Positions 1 to 8,167 of a DNA stretch of 22,647 nt are shown here, piece by piece. The stretch spans positions 1 to 22,647 of IMG/VR virus record IMGVR_UViG_3300034190_000197; one strand, 5' to 3'. Within the stretch, counting starts at the first letter, position 1. Each line of letters opens with the position of its first letter. A program made the translations under genes and the position numbers. Source of the stretch: a virus. The notes beneath the pieces are model-generated. The model was not told where the DNA came from. It was given only the letters and a program-made list of their open reading frames with translations, and made no database searches.

Positions 1-29
1 ATATTTGACCTGATGATGGTAACGCCATA

Positions 30-2834
30 CTACTGACCTTTCAGTGCAGAGACTTCCGCTTTCAACTCTTTGACAGCTTCTACAAGCAAGCCGATAAGCT
101 GGTCGTACTGCACAGTCTTATATTCGGTCTTGTCATCTTCGCCCATCTTGAGTGGCAATGTGCTTTCAGTGATTGCGCTAGGAAGAACCTTCTCAACCTC
201 TTGGGCAATGACACCCGCAGATTTCTTACCATCAGCAGTGTATGTGAAGGTGTAGCCGTTTAGCTGTGCAACCTTATCCAGAGCGCCATCAATCTTAACG
301 ATGTCAGTCTTGAGGCGTTCATCAGAGACTGTAGTTGAGTAAGCAATGACGTTGCCATCAACGTGCAAATCACCGTCATTTTGCAGAAGCATGTCCGTAT
401 TGCCATCAAGAACAAACTCTATCTGGGTAGTGCCGACATTGATGTAATCGTTGGTGTCACGACCAATTACCCAAGCCTCACCACGCAAGTCACCGCCGTT
501 GATTGTTCCGTTGACTGTGATTCCGCTGGAGGTGGTTTGGAATTTTAGCGAGTTATTGAAATAAAGATAAACACCATCATCATGCGCAAAATACGCCATA
601 GTTTCAGTACCGTCATACTTTTGAATATAAGTACCTGCACTTGAGCGAATGGATAGATTACCTGTGCCAGCTTCACTTATAATACTTTGAGTACCATCAT
701 GATAAATCTGGAGGTCATTAGAATTTCCAAAATTAGCCTTGGCGTTGTCGTTGAGGGAGATGCTATCCGAAGCCATTTCGCCTGTGACTGTTACACCATT
801 GCTTTTTGTGGCGAGTTTGGTGCCACCATTATACATAAGGCTTGTTGCGCCACCATTGATGGCTGAAATCATATTCTGATTGTCGGCAGCATTGTTTACA
901 TAAAAGTTACCCGCAGTAATAGTCAGGTTGCCTTGACCTGTGTCTGAAATATAGCTGTGCGTTCCACTATGGTAAATCTGTAGGTCAGACCCTGCGCCGA
1001 AGATGGCTTTATCGTTGTCACCGAAGGACAAATCACCCGTCATGCTGTCGCCAGTGACGGCAACAAAGTCTGTGGCTGCGGCGGTGGCGGCTGTTCCAAG
1101 AGTCGGAGTGCCCGACAAGTCACCATAAGCACCAGAAGTGGCAACAGTAGCCAAGTCGCCCGGTTGAGTTGCGCTGTCAGCTAGTGTGCCTTGAGCAGCG
1201 GTAGCGTAGTCTGTAGATGCTGTAGAGGCCGCAGTTCCCAGTGTGGGAGACCCAGATAGATCGCTATAAGAGCCAGTGGTTGCAACAGTGGCCAAAGTGC
1301 TAGGGTCAAATGGGGATGGAGTCCCAGATAGATCGCTATAAGCGCCAGAGGTTGCCACAGTCGCAAGATCGCCCGGTTGTGTAGCTGAAGCAGCTAAAGC
1401 GCCTTGTGCAGCAGTAGCGTAGGCTGTGGAGGCTGTGGTTGCCGCAGTGCCAAGGCTATCAATGATTGCCCCATCAGCTGCCACATCTCGGCCATCTACA
1501 GTCCCCGTAACTGTAATATCACCAGTAACGTCTATGCCTGTGCTAAAGTTTACATTGCTGTAGAAGGTGCCGCCGTTGCTGGATGACACCATATCGGCTG
1601 TTGTAAAGGTCTTGAAGGCGACTACATTCAGTTCATCGTTCACTACAGTCGCATCAGTAAGAACAATTGTTGTACCATCAGTAGCGGTATAATCAGTTCC
1701 AGCCTCAAGTATCACACCGTTTAGGATGAGAATGAGGTTATCCTGTGTGTATGCAAGTGTATTACTATTGTCGTCGCTACCAGAAAAAGAAGTCTGCCCA
1801 GCAGTCGCTGTAAACGCAAAGTTAGTTAAAGAAGCACCACCAGCAGCAGAGGCAGCAATCCATTCTGTACCGTCCCAGATGAACATACCGCCCGAAGCAC
1901 TGTTATAAAATAGTGCGCCAGTGGCCAATGCGTTACCGTCATTATCAACGGTCGGCTCTGAGGCTTTTGATCCAAGGTAGGTGTCATCAAACTGATCAAA
2001 GATAGCCGCAGCAGATGAAGCACTGGATGCGGCAGCTACCTGTGAGTTACTCGCAGCCACCTGAGAGGCCGCAGCAGCAACCTTGGATGCCTCGGCAGCC
2101 GTGGCACTTGTAGATGCCTCCCCAGCCTTAGTCGTTGCTATGCCAGCCTGAGTTGTGGCTGTCGCGGCGCTTGTGGAAGCATTAGTCTCTGCGGTCTCCG
2201 CAGCAACCTTTGCGGCCTCAGAGGCAGTCTTCGCTGTCTCACTAGCGGTTTGGGCTGTCTCAGCATTGGCCTCTGCGGTCTCAGCAGCAACCTTAGCCAC
2301 ACCAGAGGCCACGTTAGACGCTTCAGATGCAGCAGCGCTAGTGGCGCTCTCAGCTGCTTTGGTGGAGGCTGTGGTGGCGCTAGTGGCCGCAGCATTCTGG
2401 GAGGATAAAGCAGCGGCTGCACTGGCGGCAGCATTGGTCTCTGCTGTTTCCGCAGCAACCTCTGCGGCTCCAGAAGCCACCTCAGATACACTGGCTGCGT
2501 CACGGGCAGTCTCTGCTGCGGTCTTGGCTGTTTCTGCGGCGGCCTTAGCGGCCTCAGATGCAACTCTGGATGCCTGTGAGGCAGCGGCAGAGGTGGAGCT
2601 TGCTGTGGCACTAGTTGCGCTCTCAGAAGCCTTTGTGGTGGCTGTTGATGCAGAGGCTGCGCCAGATGATGCTGAGGTTGCAGAGGCAGCAGCAGAGGCA
2701 GCAGCAGCAGCTTCAGAGAGGGCCGCTGCGTTCTTGCTGTCTTCAACCGCAGTTATGTTGCTAGGGGCTACTGGATCAACATCTGTGTTGTCAGGAGTTA
2801 CACCAGTGCCGCTGTAGAAAGATGATGATGCCAT
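30..2834 (-). CDS. Long tail fibre protein with C-terminal S74 intramolecular chaperone
   Basis: 934 residues. Residues about 35-277 are almost entirely Ala, Ser, Thr, Glu and Lys in AAETA-type repeats, likely a long trimeric coiled coil. A linker at 278-335 carries FDDTYLGSKASEPT and WDGTEW. Residues 336-410 look like a beta domain, and 461-577 hold two 71-residue-spaced repeats. DLQIYHSGT and DLQIYHDGT beta repeats follow near 617 and 707. The C terminus has the S74 (endosialidase-type) chaperone motif SDERLK with Ser837 and Lys842, then a helical end. In that family the chaperone drives trimerisation and cuts itself off before the serine, here releasing 98 residues. The start ATG has GAGG about six bases upstream and lies eight bases after the adaptor gene. 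The likely role is host receptor binding; the receptor cannot be read from sequence. The low-complexity DNA produces several long spurious frames on both strands. Confidence 0.93.
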   Translation of the reverse strand: MASSSFYSGTGVTPDNTDVDPVAPSNITAVEDSKNAAALSEAAAAASAAASATSASSGAASASTATTKASESATSATASSTSAAASQASRVASEAAKAAAETAKTAAETARDAASVSEVASGAAEVAAETAETNAAASAAAALSSQNAAATSATTASTKAAESATSAAASEASNVASGVAKVAAETAEANAETAQTASETAKTASEAAKVAAETAETNASTSAATATTQAGIATTKAGEASTSATAAEASKVAAAASQVAASNSQVAAASSASSAAAIFDQFDDTYLGSKASEPTVDNDGNALATGALFYNSASGGMFIWDGTEWIAASAAGGASLTNFAFTATAGQTSFSGSDDNSNTLAYTQDNLILILNGVILEAGTDYTATDGTTIVLTDATVVNDELNVVAFKTFTTADMVSSSNGGTFYSNVNFSTGIDVTGDITVTGTVDGRDVAADGAIIDSLGTAATTASTAYATAAQGALAASATQPGDLATVATSGAYSDLSGTPSPFDPSTLATVATTGSYSDLSGSPTLGTAASTASTDYATAAQGTLADSATQPGDLATVATSGAYGDLSGTPTLGTAATAAATDFVAVTGDSMTGDLSFGDNDKAIFGAGSDLQIYHSGTHSYISDTGQGNLTITAGNFYVNNAADNQNMISAINGGATSLMYNGGTKLATKSNGVTVTGEMASDSISLNDNAKANFGNSNDLQIYHDGTQSIISEAGTGNLSIRSSAGTYIQKYDGTETMAYFAHDDGVYLYFNNSLKFQTTSSGITVNGTINGGDLRGEAWVIGRDTNDYINVGTTQIEFVLDGNTDMLLQNDGDLHVDGNVIAYSTTVSDERLKTDIVKIDGALDKVAQLNGYTFTYTADGKKSAGVIAQEVEKVLPSAITESTLPLKMGEDDKTEYKTVQYDQLIGLLVEAVKELKAEVSALKGQ
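1104..1454 (-). repeat. Two 46-residue repeats inside the tail fibre gene
   Basis: Two in-frame copies, at 1317-1454 and 1104-1241, are spaced 213 bases (71 codons) apart. They encode LGTAA.TAST.YATAAQG...ATQPGDLATVATSGAY.DLSGTP with few substitutions. A shortened third copy of the second half (LATVATTGSYSDLSGSP) lies between them. This type of shaft repeat allows fibre length to change by recombination. Confidence 0.85.
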
Positions 2835-2842
2835 TAGTTACC

Positions 2843-3457
2843 TCAGTCCTCGAAATTAGATGTTGGCCGCATTGTTGAGGCCATGCCAGATGTCTCACCA
2901 GTGTCGGCTTGCCCCTGGATCTCGGACAAGAAGTTGCCAGATTTACTTTCAAACAACGGACCACGTTCATCGAGGAAATAGTCGGAAGCATATGAGAGTG
3001 CTGTGTATGTCAGTAGATCTGAAGCAATTTTAGTTATTACATTTGTGCTAACGTCAGTAGCGAGCTCATCAAATTCGGCGTAATAGTTCAGATAAACCTG
3101 GCCTGACGAAGGCATAGGGAACAGCTTGATCACCTCACGTTCCCTGGTGAAGTAGATGGGGTTTCCACCCTGACCTGTAGATTGCAGCTGTGCCATCTCA
3201 TGCATAGGTATACGAACCAAGGCGCGGCCTGCGTATTGGAGGTCTATAATCTCCAGGAGGTTTGAGGGTATGACAATCTGACTGACTGCAACACCAGAGG
3301 TGATTGAGTAGGACTGTTGCTTCTCCATAGATGGTATGCGGAGTAAACGCTGTATCCTGGTCATAGCCTGGTCAATGAAGGTATCGGCCAAAGCATCAGT
3401 GCAGTCGCTACGGTTCAAAAGAGCAATAAAGTGTGCCCGGATTTGGCCTTTGTTCAT
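2843..3457 (-). CDS. Probable head-tail adaptor (head completion) protein
   Basis: 204 residues. The start MNKGQIRAHF has GAGGA upstream and lies four bases after the preceding stop. The N-terminal third is helical with the pattern FIDQAMTRIQRLLRIPSME, which resembles phage adaptor proteins of the SU10/gp6-like kind that attach beneath the portal. A beta-rich centre follows (IVIPSNLLEIIDLQY...REREVIKLFPMP..GQVYLNYYAEF), then a helical segment (LLTYTALSYASDYF) and a polar tail. The position after the capsid gene and before the fibre fits an adaptor. The family assignment comes from pattern recognition, not a search. A different head-closure protein is the main alternative. Confidence 0.65.
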   Translation of the reverse strand: MNKGQIRAHFIALLNRSDCTDALADTFIDQAMTRIQRLLRIPSMEKQQSYSITSGVAVSQIVIPSNLLEIIDLQYAGRALVRIPMHEMAQLQSTGQGGNPIYFTREREVIKLFPMPSSGQVYLNYYAEFDELATDVSTNVITKIASDLLTYTALSYASDYFLDERGPLFESKSGNFLSEIQGQADTGETSGMASTMRPTSNFED

Positions 3458-3461
3458 TCTG

Positions 3462-3764
3462 CTATATCCTCTTATCGGTCGTCATGAATGCAGTCAGATC
3501 TTGTTCCTGGAGACGCTTGACGATCGCTGCGCCGGTCTCTTCGTAAACATTGAAACCTTCACGCAACCATTGCTCTGCAACTACGGTTGGTATTGACGCC
3601 ACACGCATATAGTCACCCTCGAGCCGAGTGGTGCTTTCATTACGGGCATCCTTCAGGTCATCTAGAAAAGCCTGGGAAATGTTCTGGGTGTGTTTCTTGA
3701 CCAGGTCAAAGCCTTGAGTCAGGAAGTCAGTCTGCACACCGTGCAGTTTGGTCTCTTTAGTCAT
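3462..3764 (-). CDS. Small conserved-looking protein between capsid and adaptor genes (unknown)
   Basis: 100 residues. The ATG has AAGGA about nine bases upstream. It is mostly helical by composition (FDLVKKHTQNISQAFLDDLKDARNES, then VAEQWLREGFNVYEETGAAIVKRLQ), with no signal peptide, membrane segment or metal site. The segment DDLKDARNESTTRLEGDYMRVASIP is the most distinctive part. I recognise no function. The place between major capsid and adaptor suggests a minor head or neck component, or an assembly factor. It is a real gene by spacing, ribosome site and frame. Confidence 0.8.
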   Translation of the reverse strand: MTKETKLHGVQTDFLTQGFDLVKKHTQNISQAFLDDLKDARNESTTRLEGDYMRVASIPTVVAEQWLREGFNVYEETGAAIVKRLQEQDLTAFMTTDKRI

Positions 3765-3791
3765 TTAGGGGGTATCCTTGGGAGGTTAGGT

Positions 3792-3850
3792 GAGGACGCC
3801 CAGGTCCCCAGGAAAAGGAGAGCAAAAGTCCTGGGAGTTAGGGCGTCCTC
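3792..3850 (-). other. Nested two-stem hairpin after the major capsid gene
   Basis: Perfect 10-base arms GAGGACGCCC and GGGCGTCCTC at 3792-3801 and 3841-3850 enclose a second perfect 7-base stem (3807-3813 with 3829-3835, extended by one G-U pair in the minus-strand RNA). The loop is 15 bases. The structure begins nine bases after the capsid stop codon and sits in a 95-base gap, the longest gap inside the operon. No U-run follows, so it does not look like a standard intrinsic terminator. A processing site, a 3'-end stabiliser or a pause element for the capsid mRNA is more likely. Confidence 0.8.
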
Positions 3851-3859
3851 GCACGGGCC

Positions 3860-4744
3860 TTAGGAAAGGCCGGTGATCTTCACACTGTCCGCGAAGTTAC
3901 TGTGTTTACAGGAATATTCGCCGACCACCATATGGCGATCTGAGTCACCTTGCTTGGCTAAAAGTGTGCGTGTGAACGGACGCAGTACGCATGTTTTGAA
4001 CATGGACGGGTCGATCAACAGGGCGTGTGAAGTCTCTAAGTGTCTGTTAAGAACCACTTTATATTCGCCATAAGGCGAGACATAGAGGTCTATCACATTC
4101 ACGAGGGTCTTACCCTGGGCGACTTCACGGTTGCGACCAGCAGATGCTGAGAAACCGGCAACGATTTGGGCGTCAGCTGGTTTGATCATGAACACTGACG
4201 GATCAGAACCATTGTTGAACGCTGTTTGGCCAGCTTCAAGCAATTTCGCCTCTGTAAGGGCGTCCGCTGCTCCGGCACCGGCATCAACAGCAGTAGAGAT
4301 CTGGTTGATCAGTGATGCCATTTTACGAGCTGTGGAAGACGAACCAGCGACAGCTGCTTGGTCAACACCAACAAGGCTGAACTCCAAATCGCGCTTAATG
4401 CTCTTGAGAGTTTTACCAAGTTGCAGCGCAGTTTCCTTGGCTCGGCCATAGGTTTTTACCGCATCAGCAGAACCAGAAATACGGAAGGTTTCTTCCAGGA
4501 TCTGGGTGTTGTTGGTACGCTCAACGATGTCGATCAGAGTGATATCTGCGGCATCTGCGCCCTCGACCTTAGCGTTAGACGCTGCGGCGCGGAGGCTGTC
4601 TTCGAGGAATGAGAACGTCCGTGCGGACACTTTCTCAGTCTTCGTCATTGTCAGCATAGGCGTATCTGTGGGAGTAATATCTGAGAGGATATTGGAAACG
4701 TCCTCGGCCTTACCGACCTGAGAATAAGTTGTGTAAACAGTCAT
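3860..4744 (-). CDS. Major capsid protein (SU10-like / DUF5309-type)
   Basis: 294 residues. The ATG has AAGGAG eight bases upstream, a strong site that fits the most abundant virion protein. The pattern matches a family of podovirus capsid proteins: an N-terminal YSQVGKAEDVSNILSDITPTDTPML, a helical spine near 95-125 (AKETALQLGKTLKSIKRDLEFSLVG), VIDLYVSPYGEYKVVLNRHL at 217-236, and the C-terminal block LLIDPSMFKTCVLRPFTRTLLAKQGDSDRHMVVGEYS, compatible with a compact HK97-fold subunit. Known relatives form the icosahedral shell around a scaffold. It follows the scaffold gene by 37 bases and is followed by a stable hairpin that may protect its message. No separate protease gene is visible, so maturation may not need one. 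Confidence 0.85.
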   Translation of the reverse strand: MTVYTTYSQVGKAEDVSNILSDITPTDTPMLTMTKTEKVSARTFSFLEDSLRAAASNAKVEGADAADITLIDIVERTNNTQILEETFRISGSADAVKTYGRAKETALQLGKTLKSIKRDLEFSLVGVDQAAVAGSSSTARKMASLINQISTAVDAGAGAADALTEAKLLEAGQTAFNNGSDPSVFMIKPADAQIVAGFSASAGRNREVAQGKTLVNVIDLYVSPYGEYKVVLNRHLETSHALLIDPSMFKTCVLRPFTRTLLAKQGDSDRHMVVGEYSCKHSNFADSVKITGLS

Positions 4745-4781
4745 TTGAATGGCTCCTTGCCGTTTGACTATGAGTTACAAC

Positions 4782-5843
4782 TTAGCTTTCCCAACGTGAT
4801 AGGAGCATCTCAGCGATATCATCCATGTCACCATTCCGACTTCTGTTTTCACGGACACGCTTGGACGCAGCAGATTGCTTACGAGCATTGATGTCCGAGG
4901 TAGAAGGTGGTGCCTTCTTCGATCGAAGGACCTTCCCCTTAGCTGTTTTGACGTGCATCGCCTTTGCCTTCTTAGTACCGGCAGCAGCTTTGCCCTGGTC
5001 ATACAGACGGGCCTTGTTAAGGAGAGTGATGACATTGGGGTCAACGTATTGGTCAACCTGTTCTCTTGGGAGACCGACAGAGACAGCGTATTCACGGATG
5101 TCATTGTACAAAGCATTTCCCCAATCCGGGATAGTCTCTTGGAGCGTTTTGATACACTCCTGAGCCATCTCCTGGCGCTGGGCTGCCTGCTTTTGTTGCA
5201 CTTCCTGGTAGAAAGAGCTGGACTCCTCCTTCAGGAACTTGAGTTCCGCTTCAGCTTCTGAGGCTTCCCGGCGTAGTGCGGAGAAATCCTCAACCGACAT
5301 AGTCCTGGACGCAACGAGCATGTCGAGGTCCTGGTAGGGCTTATATCGGGTTTCTGCCCGTTCTAAGAGCTTCTGATAACTGAGATCCGTCCGTTGCAAG
5401 GCATCGTCTGCCTCTTTACGTTTGGATGCTAAGTCTTGAGACTTTCGAGTTAAAGATGCTTCCTGACCATAGAGACGCTTCAGATCCTTCAAGGATGCCT
5501 GTTTGGTTTCTCCATCGACTTGGATGTCAACAAGACTGTCGTCCGACAGTTCAGCTTCGTCAGCCTCGCCATCATCGTCTTCATCGACTTCTTCATCGTC
5601 TGGTTCACCTTCATCAGGGTCCTCATCCGTTTCTTCGTCTTCCTCTTGGTCTTCATTTTCATCTTCTTCATACTCAGCTTCGGAACCCTCTGTCTCTTCT
5701 ACAGGTTCGTCAGCTGTCGCCTCTATTTCCTCATCGTCAGATAGGCTTGCGCCGTCTGTCCAGCGGTCTAGGATGGCTTCTGCTGCTTCATCGACATCGT
5801 CGTAGGCAGCGAAAGAAGTAGCTTCATTTTGGACGTTATTCAT
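4782..5843 (-). CDS. Capsid scaffold-like protein, acidic
   Basis: 353 residues from the ATG at 5843, which has AGGAG seven bases upstream and overlaps the end of the preceding gene by eight bases. An in-frame upstream extension lacks such a site. Residues 36-102 are an extremely acidic Asp/Glu tract. VDGETKQASLKDLKRLYGQ.ASLTRKSQDLA at 109-139 is a pattern I associate with podovirus scaffold proteins. Residues 140-235 are coiled-coil-like and 290-335 form a strongly basic tail, often the capsid-binding end of a scaffold. Short motifs AEAILDRW (21-28) and AEMLLSRW (344-351) mark both ends. The protein probably templates assembly of the shell and then leaves. A capsid-decorating or protease-linked role is less likely, since no catalytic triad is visible. 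Confidence 0.75.
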   Translation of the reverse strand: MNNVQNEATSFAAYDDVDEAAEAILDRWTDGASLSDDEEIEATADEPVEETEGSEAEYEEDENEDQEEDEETDEDPDEGEPDDEEVDEDDDGEADEAELSDDSLVDIQVDGETKQASLKDLKRLYGQEASLTRKSQDLASKRKEADDALQRTDLSYQKLLERAETRYKPYQDLDMLVASRTMSVEDFSALRREASEAEAELKFLKEESSSFYQEVQQKQAAQRQEMAQECIKTLQETIPDWGNALYNDIREYAVSVGLPREQVDQYVDPNVITLLNKARLYDQGKAAAGTKKAKAMHVKTAKGKVLRSKKAPPSTSDINARKQSAASKRVRENRSRNGDMDDIAEMLLSRWES

Positions 5844-6108
5844 GGTCCAGCTCCTCTTGGCGGGTGTCGCCTTTCGCAAGTATCTCATCTTTGATGGACA
5901 CCTGTTGTTTCAGTGTTTCAACCACGTCTACCAATGCTCGATAGTGGTTGTACGCTAACTCTCGGTCTGAGCCCTGGTCGGGCTTAGTGTTAACGAAAGT
6001 CTGGAATGATCGCTCGACCAGGTTATTGACTACCTGGTTGAACGCAGGTTGAGACAAGACGGCCTCAGCCGCCTCGCCAGTTTCAACGAGTTGCTCTTCT
6101 TCGTTCAT
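5836..6108 (-). CDS. Small helical protein between portal and scaffold (unknown)
   Basis: 90 residues. The start MNEEEQLVETG has a purine-rich AGAGAG ribosome site upstream. The sequence is acidic and helical, with a core of SQPAFNQVVNNLVERSFQTF and a second helix LAYNHYRALVDVVETLKQQV. There is no cysteine, membrane segment or recognised enzyme motif. Its last eight bases overlap the scaffold gene, which implies coupled translation. Small proteins of this look sit beside portal genes in many phages and may help assembly, but I do not recognise a defined function. Confidence 0.75.
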   Translation of the reverse strand: MNEEEQLVETGEAAEAVLSQPAFNQVVNNLVERSFQTFVNTKPDQGSDRELAYNHYRALVDVVETLKQQVSIKDEILAKGDTRQEELDHE

Positions 6109-6134
6109 GGTTGCTCTCTTTAAGATTGGCTAAG

Positions 6135-8165
6135 TTAGCCGGTTGGTGATGCGATACCTCTGACATCATCAGCGTTACGCAGGATCTCAAGCTCGGCCAT
6201 ATCGGTCATACGCTTGTGCTCCAGCTGCGCCTCTTTCAGATCGGTCGCATCAGATTGTATTGCGAAGCCGCGTTCAGCCTTGGTCGCTTCAAGTTCAAGT
6301 TTGAGTTGTGCGATTTGTGCGTCCATTTGCTGCTTGAGCTCCGCAATCTGGGTTTGTCTCTCCTGAAGTTCCAGCTGTTTCTGCTGCATCTGCATCGCCA
6401 TCTCCTGGGCCTGGTCAGGCTGAGGTGGTGGGAGTTGCTCAGGGGGAGTCAGGTAGTCCGCGACATTCTTGATGCCGTTGTTCTCCATGACATGAGACAT
6501 TAACTTATATTGGTTCTGAGGTTGATACATCGTGGACAGAACAGGGTCCTGTGACATCAAACCATGTAGTGCCAGGTATTTCTGGGCTTCTTCAACCTGC
6601 TCACCATAACCGAGGTGCATCTCAACAACCACGTCACGTTTTGATCCCCATTCCGCCGGGGAGATTTGGACATAGTTGCCTGCAAGCTCGACGATCTTCT
6701 CTTCCGTCTCATGCTCGATGACCAACTTATAGATCATCTGGTACAGAGGCTTCAGGAAGTTATTGGCAAAGTTCCGAGCGATAATCTTCTGCCGCTGCTG
6801 TGACATAGTTGCCAGCTGTTCAACCATTGCGGCTGAGTTCTGCTTGCTGATGGCATCTTTGTTAAGGCCCTGGCTAAGACGGGAGACGCCTGTGGTGTCT
6901 TCTTTGTCGTCATCCAACATGGCCAACGTCTGGAACACAAACGGGTTCAAAGACGCCTGGGGCATAGGCATGATCGCATCTGGGCGTGACACATTCACAA
7001 TACCACCAACGCGGTTGTCAATCAGTTCACGCGGGTTGGTGAGACCACCTTTGACAACCATATAACGCGGGTTGTTGGTGATCATTGTGTGATCGAGGAT
7101 CGACCGGGTCAGTACAGTCCGGGCATTCTGGATTGGGATAACCTTCGATGCGAAGTTGTTACCAAAGAATGCGTGAGGAATAGGAAGTGGGACAAAGGCC
7201 ACAAAGGGGCGCATCGTTGTAGCTTCCATCTCCAGGATCACGTTGCCTGCTTTGACAACCCGGTACAGCTCGGCAACGCCGGTGGCCTCTGGGTCCATCA
7301 TGACATAGCACTCATAGACAGTCACAGTGCGTACCTGGTCCTGGTAACCGATGTTTGAGAACCCACGGCTGGTGCCTACTTCTTCATGGCGTGAAAGGAC
7401 CTCACCGTCTGTGTCCAGGTCTACATCTGAGTGGTCACCAATGTTCTCGATCTTCTTCTCATCGTACCCCATCTCACGGAGCTCTGAGATTGTTTTGTTA
7501 GTACGGTGTGCGCAGAAGTTTACGCTTTCAAGATCCTTACTTTGGGCCTCGATGATAAACTCTTCTGGGCTAATACTCTCGATGCAAATCTTCGATGCAT
7601 CTGAGGTCACCCGTAGCTCTCCCGAGTATAGACCTGCCACGTCCTCAGTAATCTCTTCGATCTCGACGTTATCCTGGATCAGGATTTCGTCTAGCTCTTC
7701 CTCAGTGAGGTCAGTGACCTCCTCGATGTGGCTTTCTTCACCATAGTAGTAAAAGACTTTGGCGATACCCGCCCGAGCTATCAGGCCATCGTGGATGACT
7801 GTCTGCATGATCTCGAATAGGTTGTTTTGGCGGTTTGCAACGTAGTCACAATACTCAGTGGCTATCTCAGCAATAGGCTGGTCGTCCGCGTTCTGAGGTG
7901 CAAATCGAACGGTCTTGAAGCCTGTAGAGAATGTCTCCAGCAAAGCAGCTTTCATGCTCTCTACTGTATCGTAGACATCCATCGAAACATATTTGGAGTT
8001 CCCATCGTGGGCTGGCTTTGGGAGGACTGCATTATAATAATCCATGACGCGCTTACGCTCACGCGATAGCTGGCTGTCGTAATAGCCTACGCTGCGGCGA
8101 ATATTGTCATCCAGGAGGGCAACAATGTTGTCGTCTTCTAGTTTCTTATAATCTTTCTTATTCAT
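6135..8165 (-). CDS. Portal protein (SU10/P22-like)
   Basis: 676 residues, within the usual range for large podovirus portals. Recognisable blocks are an N-terminal helical region with SRERKRVMDYYNAVLP, a wing rich in Asp/Glu near 150-180, a stem/clip region with VIPIQNARTVLTRSILDHTMITNNPRYMV, and the crown-side motif DDDKEDTTGVSRLSQGLNKDAISKQNSAAMVEQL, which I regard as diagnostic of this family. Residues about 584-665 form a Gln-rich coiled coil. The protein makes the dodecameric ring at the packaging vertex, through which DNA enters and leaves. The gene starts two bases after the terminase stop and its own ribosome site is weak (GAAATGG), so translation is probably coupled to terminase. 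Confidence 0.9.
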   Translation of the reverse strand: MNKKDYKKLEDDNIVALLDDNIRRSVGYYDSQLSRERKRVMDYYNAVLPKPAHDGNSKYVSMDVYDTVESMKAALLETFSTGFKTVRFAPQNADDQPIAEIATEYCDYVANRQNNLFEIMQTVIHDGLIARAGIAKVFYYYGEESHIEEVTDLTEEELDEILIQDNVEIEEITEDVAGLYSGELRVTSDASKICIESISPEEFIIEAQSKDLESVNFCAHRTNKTISELREMGYDEKKIENIGDHSDVDLDTDGEVLSRHEEVGTSRGFSNIGYQDQVRTVTVYECYVMMDPEATGVAELYRVVKAGNVILEMEATTMRPFVAFVPLPIPHAFFGNNFASKVIPIQNARTVLTRSILDHTMITNNPRYMVVKGGLTNPRELIDNRVGGIVNVSRPDAIMPMPQASLNPFVFQTLAMLDDDKEDTTGVSRLSQGLNKDAISKQNSAAMVEQLATMSQQRQKIIARNFANNFLKPLYQMIYKLVIEHETEEKIVELAGNYVQISPAEWGSKRDVVVEMHLGYGEQVEEAQKYLALHGLMSQDPVLSTMYQPQNQYKLMSHVMENNGIKNVADYLTPPEQLPPPQPDQAQEMAMQMQQKQLELQERQTQIAELKQQMDAQIAQLKLELEATKAERGFAIQSDATDLKEAQLEHKRMTDMAELEILRNADDVRGIASPTG

Positions 8166-8167
8166 GA

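Noticed and set aside
2155-2817. 220-codon plus-strand frame and a 202-codon minus-strand frame over the fibre N terminus
   Set aside because: They are by-products of the Ala/Ser-rich repetitive DNA of the fibre gene and give low-complexity products without ribosome sites.
3792-3850. Hairpin after the capsid gene as an intrinsic terminator
   Set aside because: No U-run follows on either strand, so it is described as an RNA element instead.
5503-5805. Ser-rich plus-strand frames opposite the acidic tract of the scaffold
   Set aside because: They mirror the Asp/Glu codon run of the scaffold gene and have no independent support.
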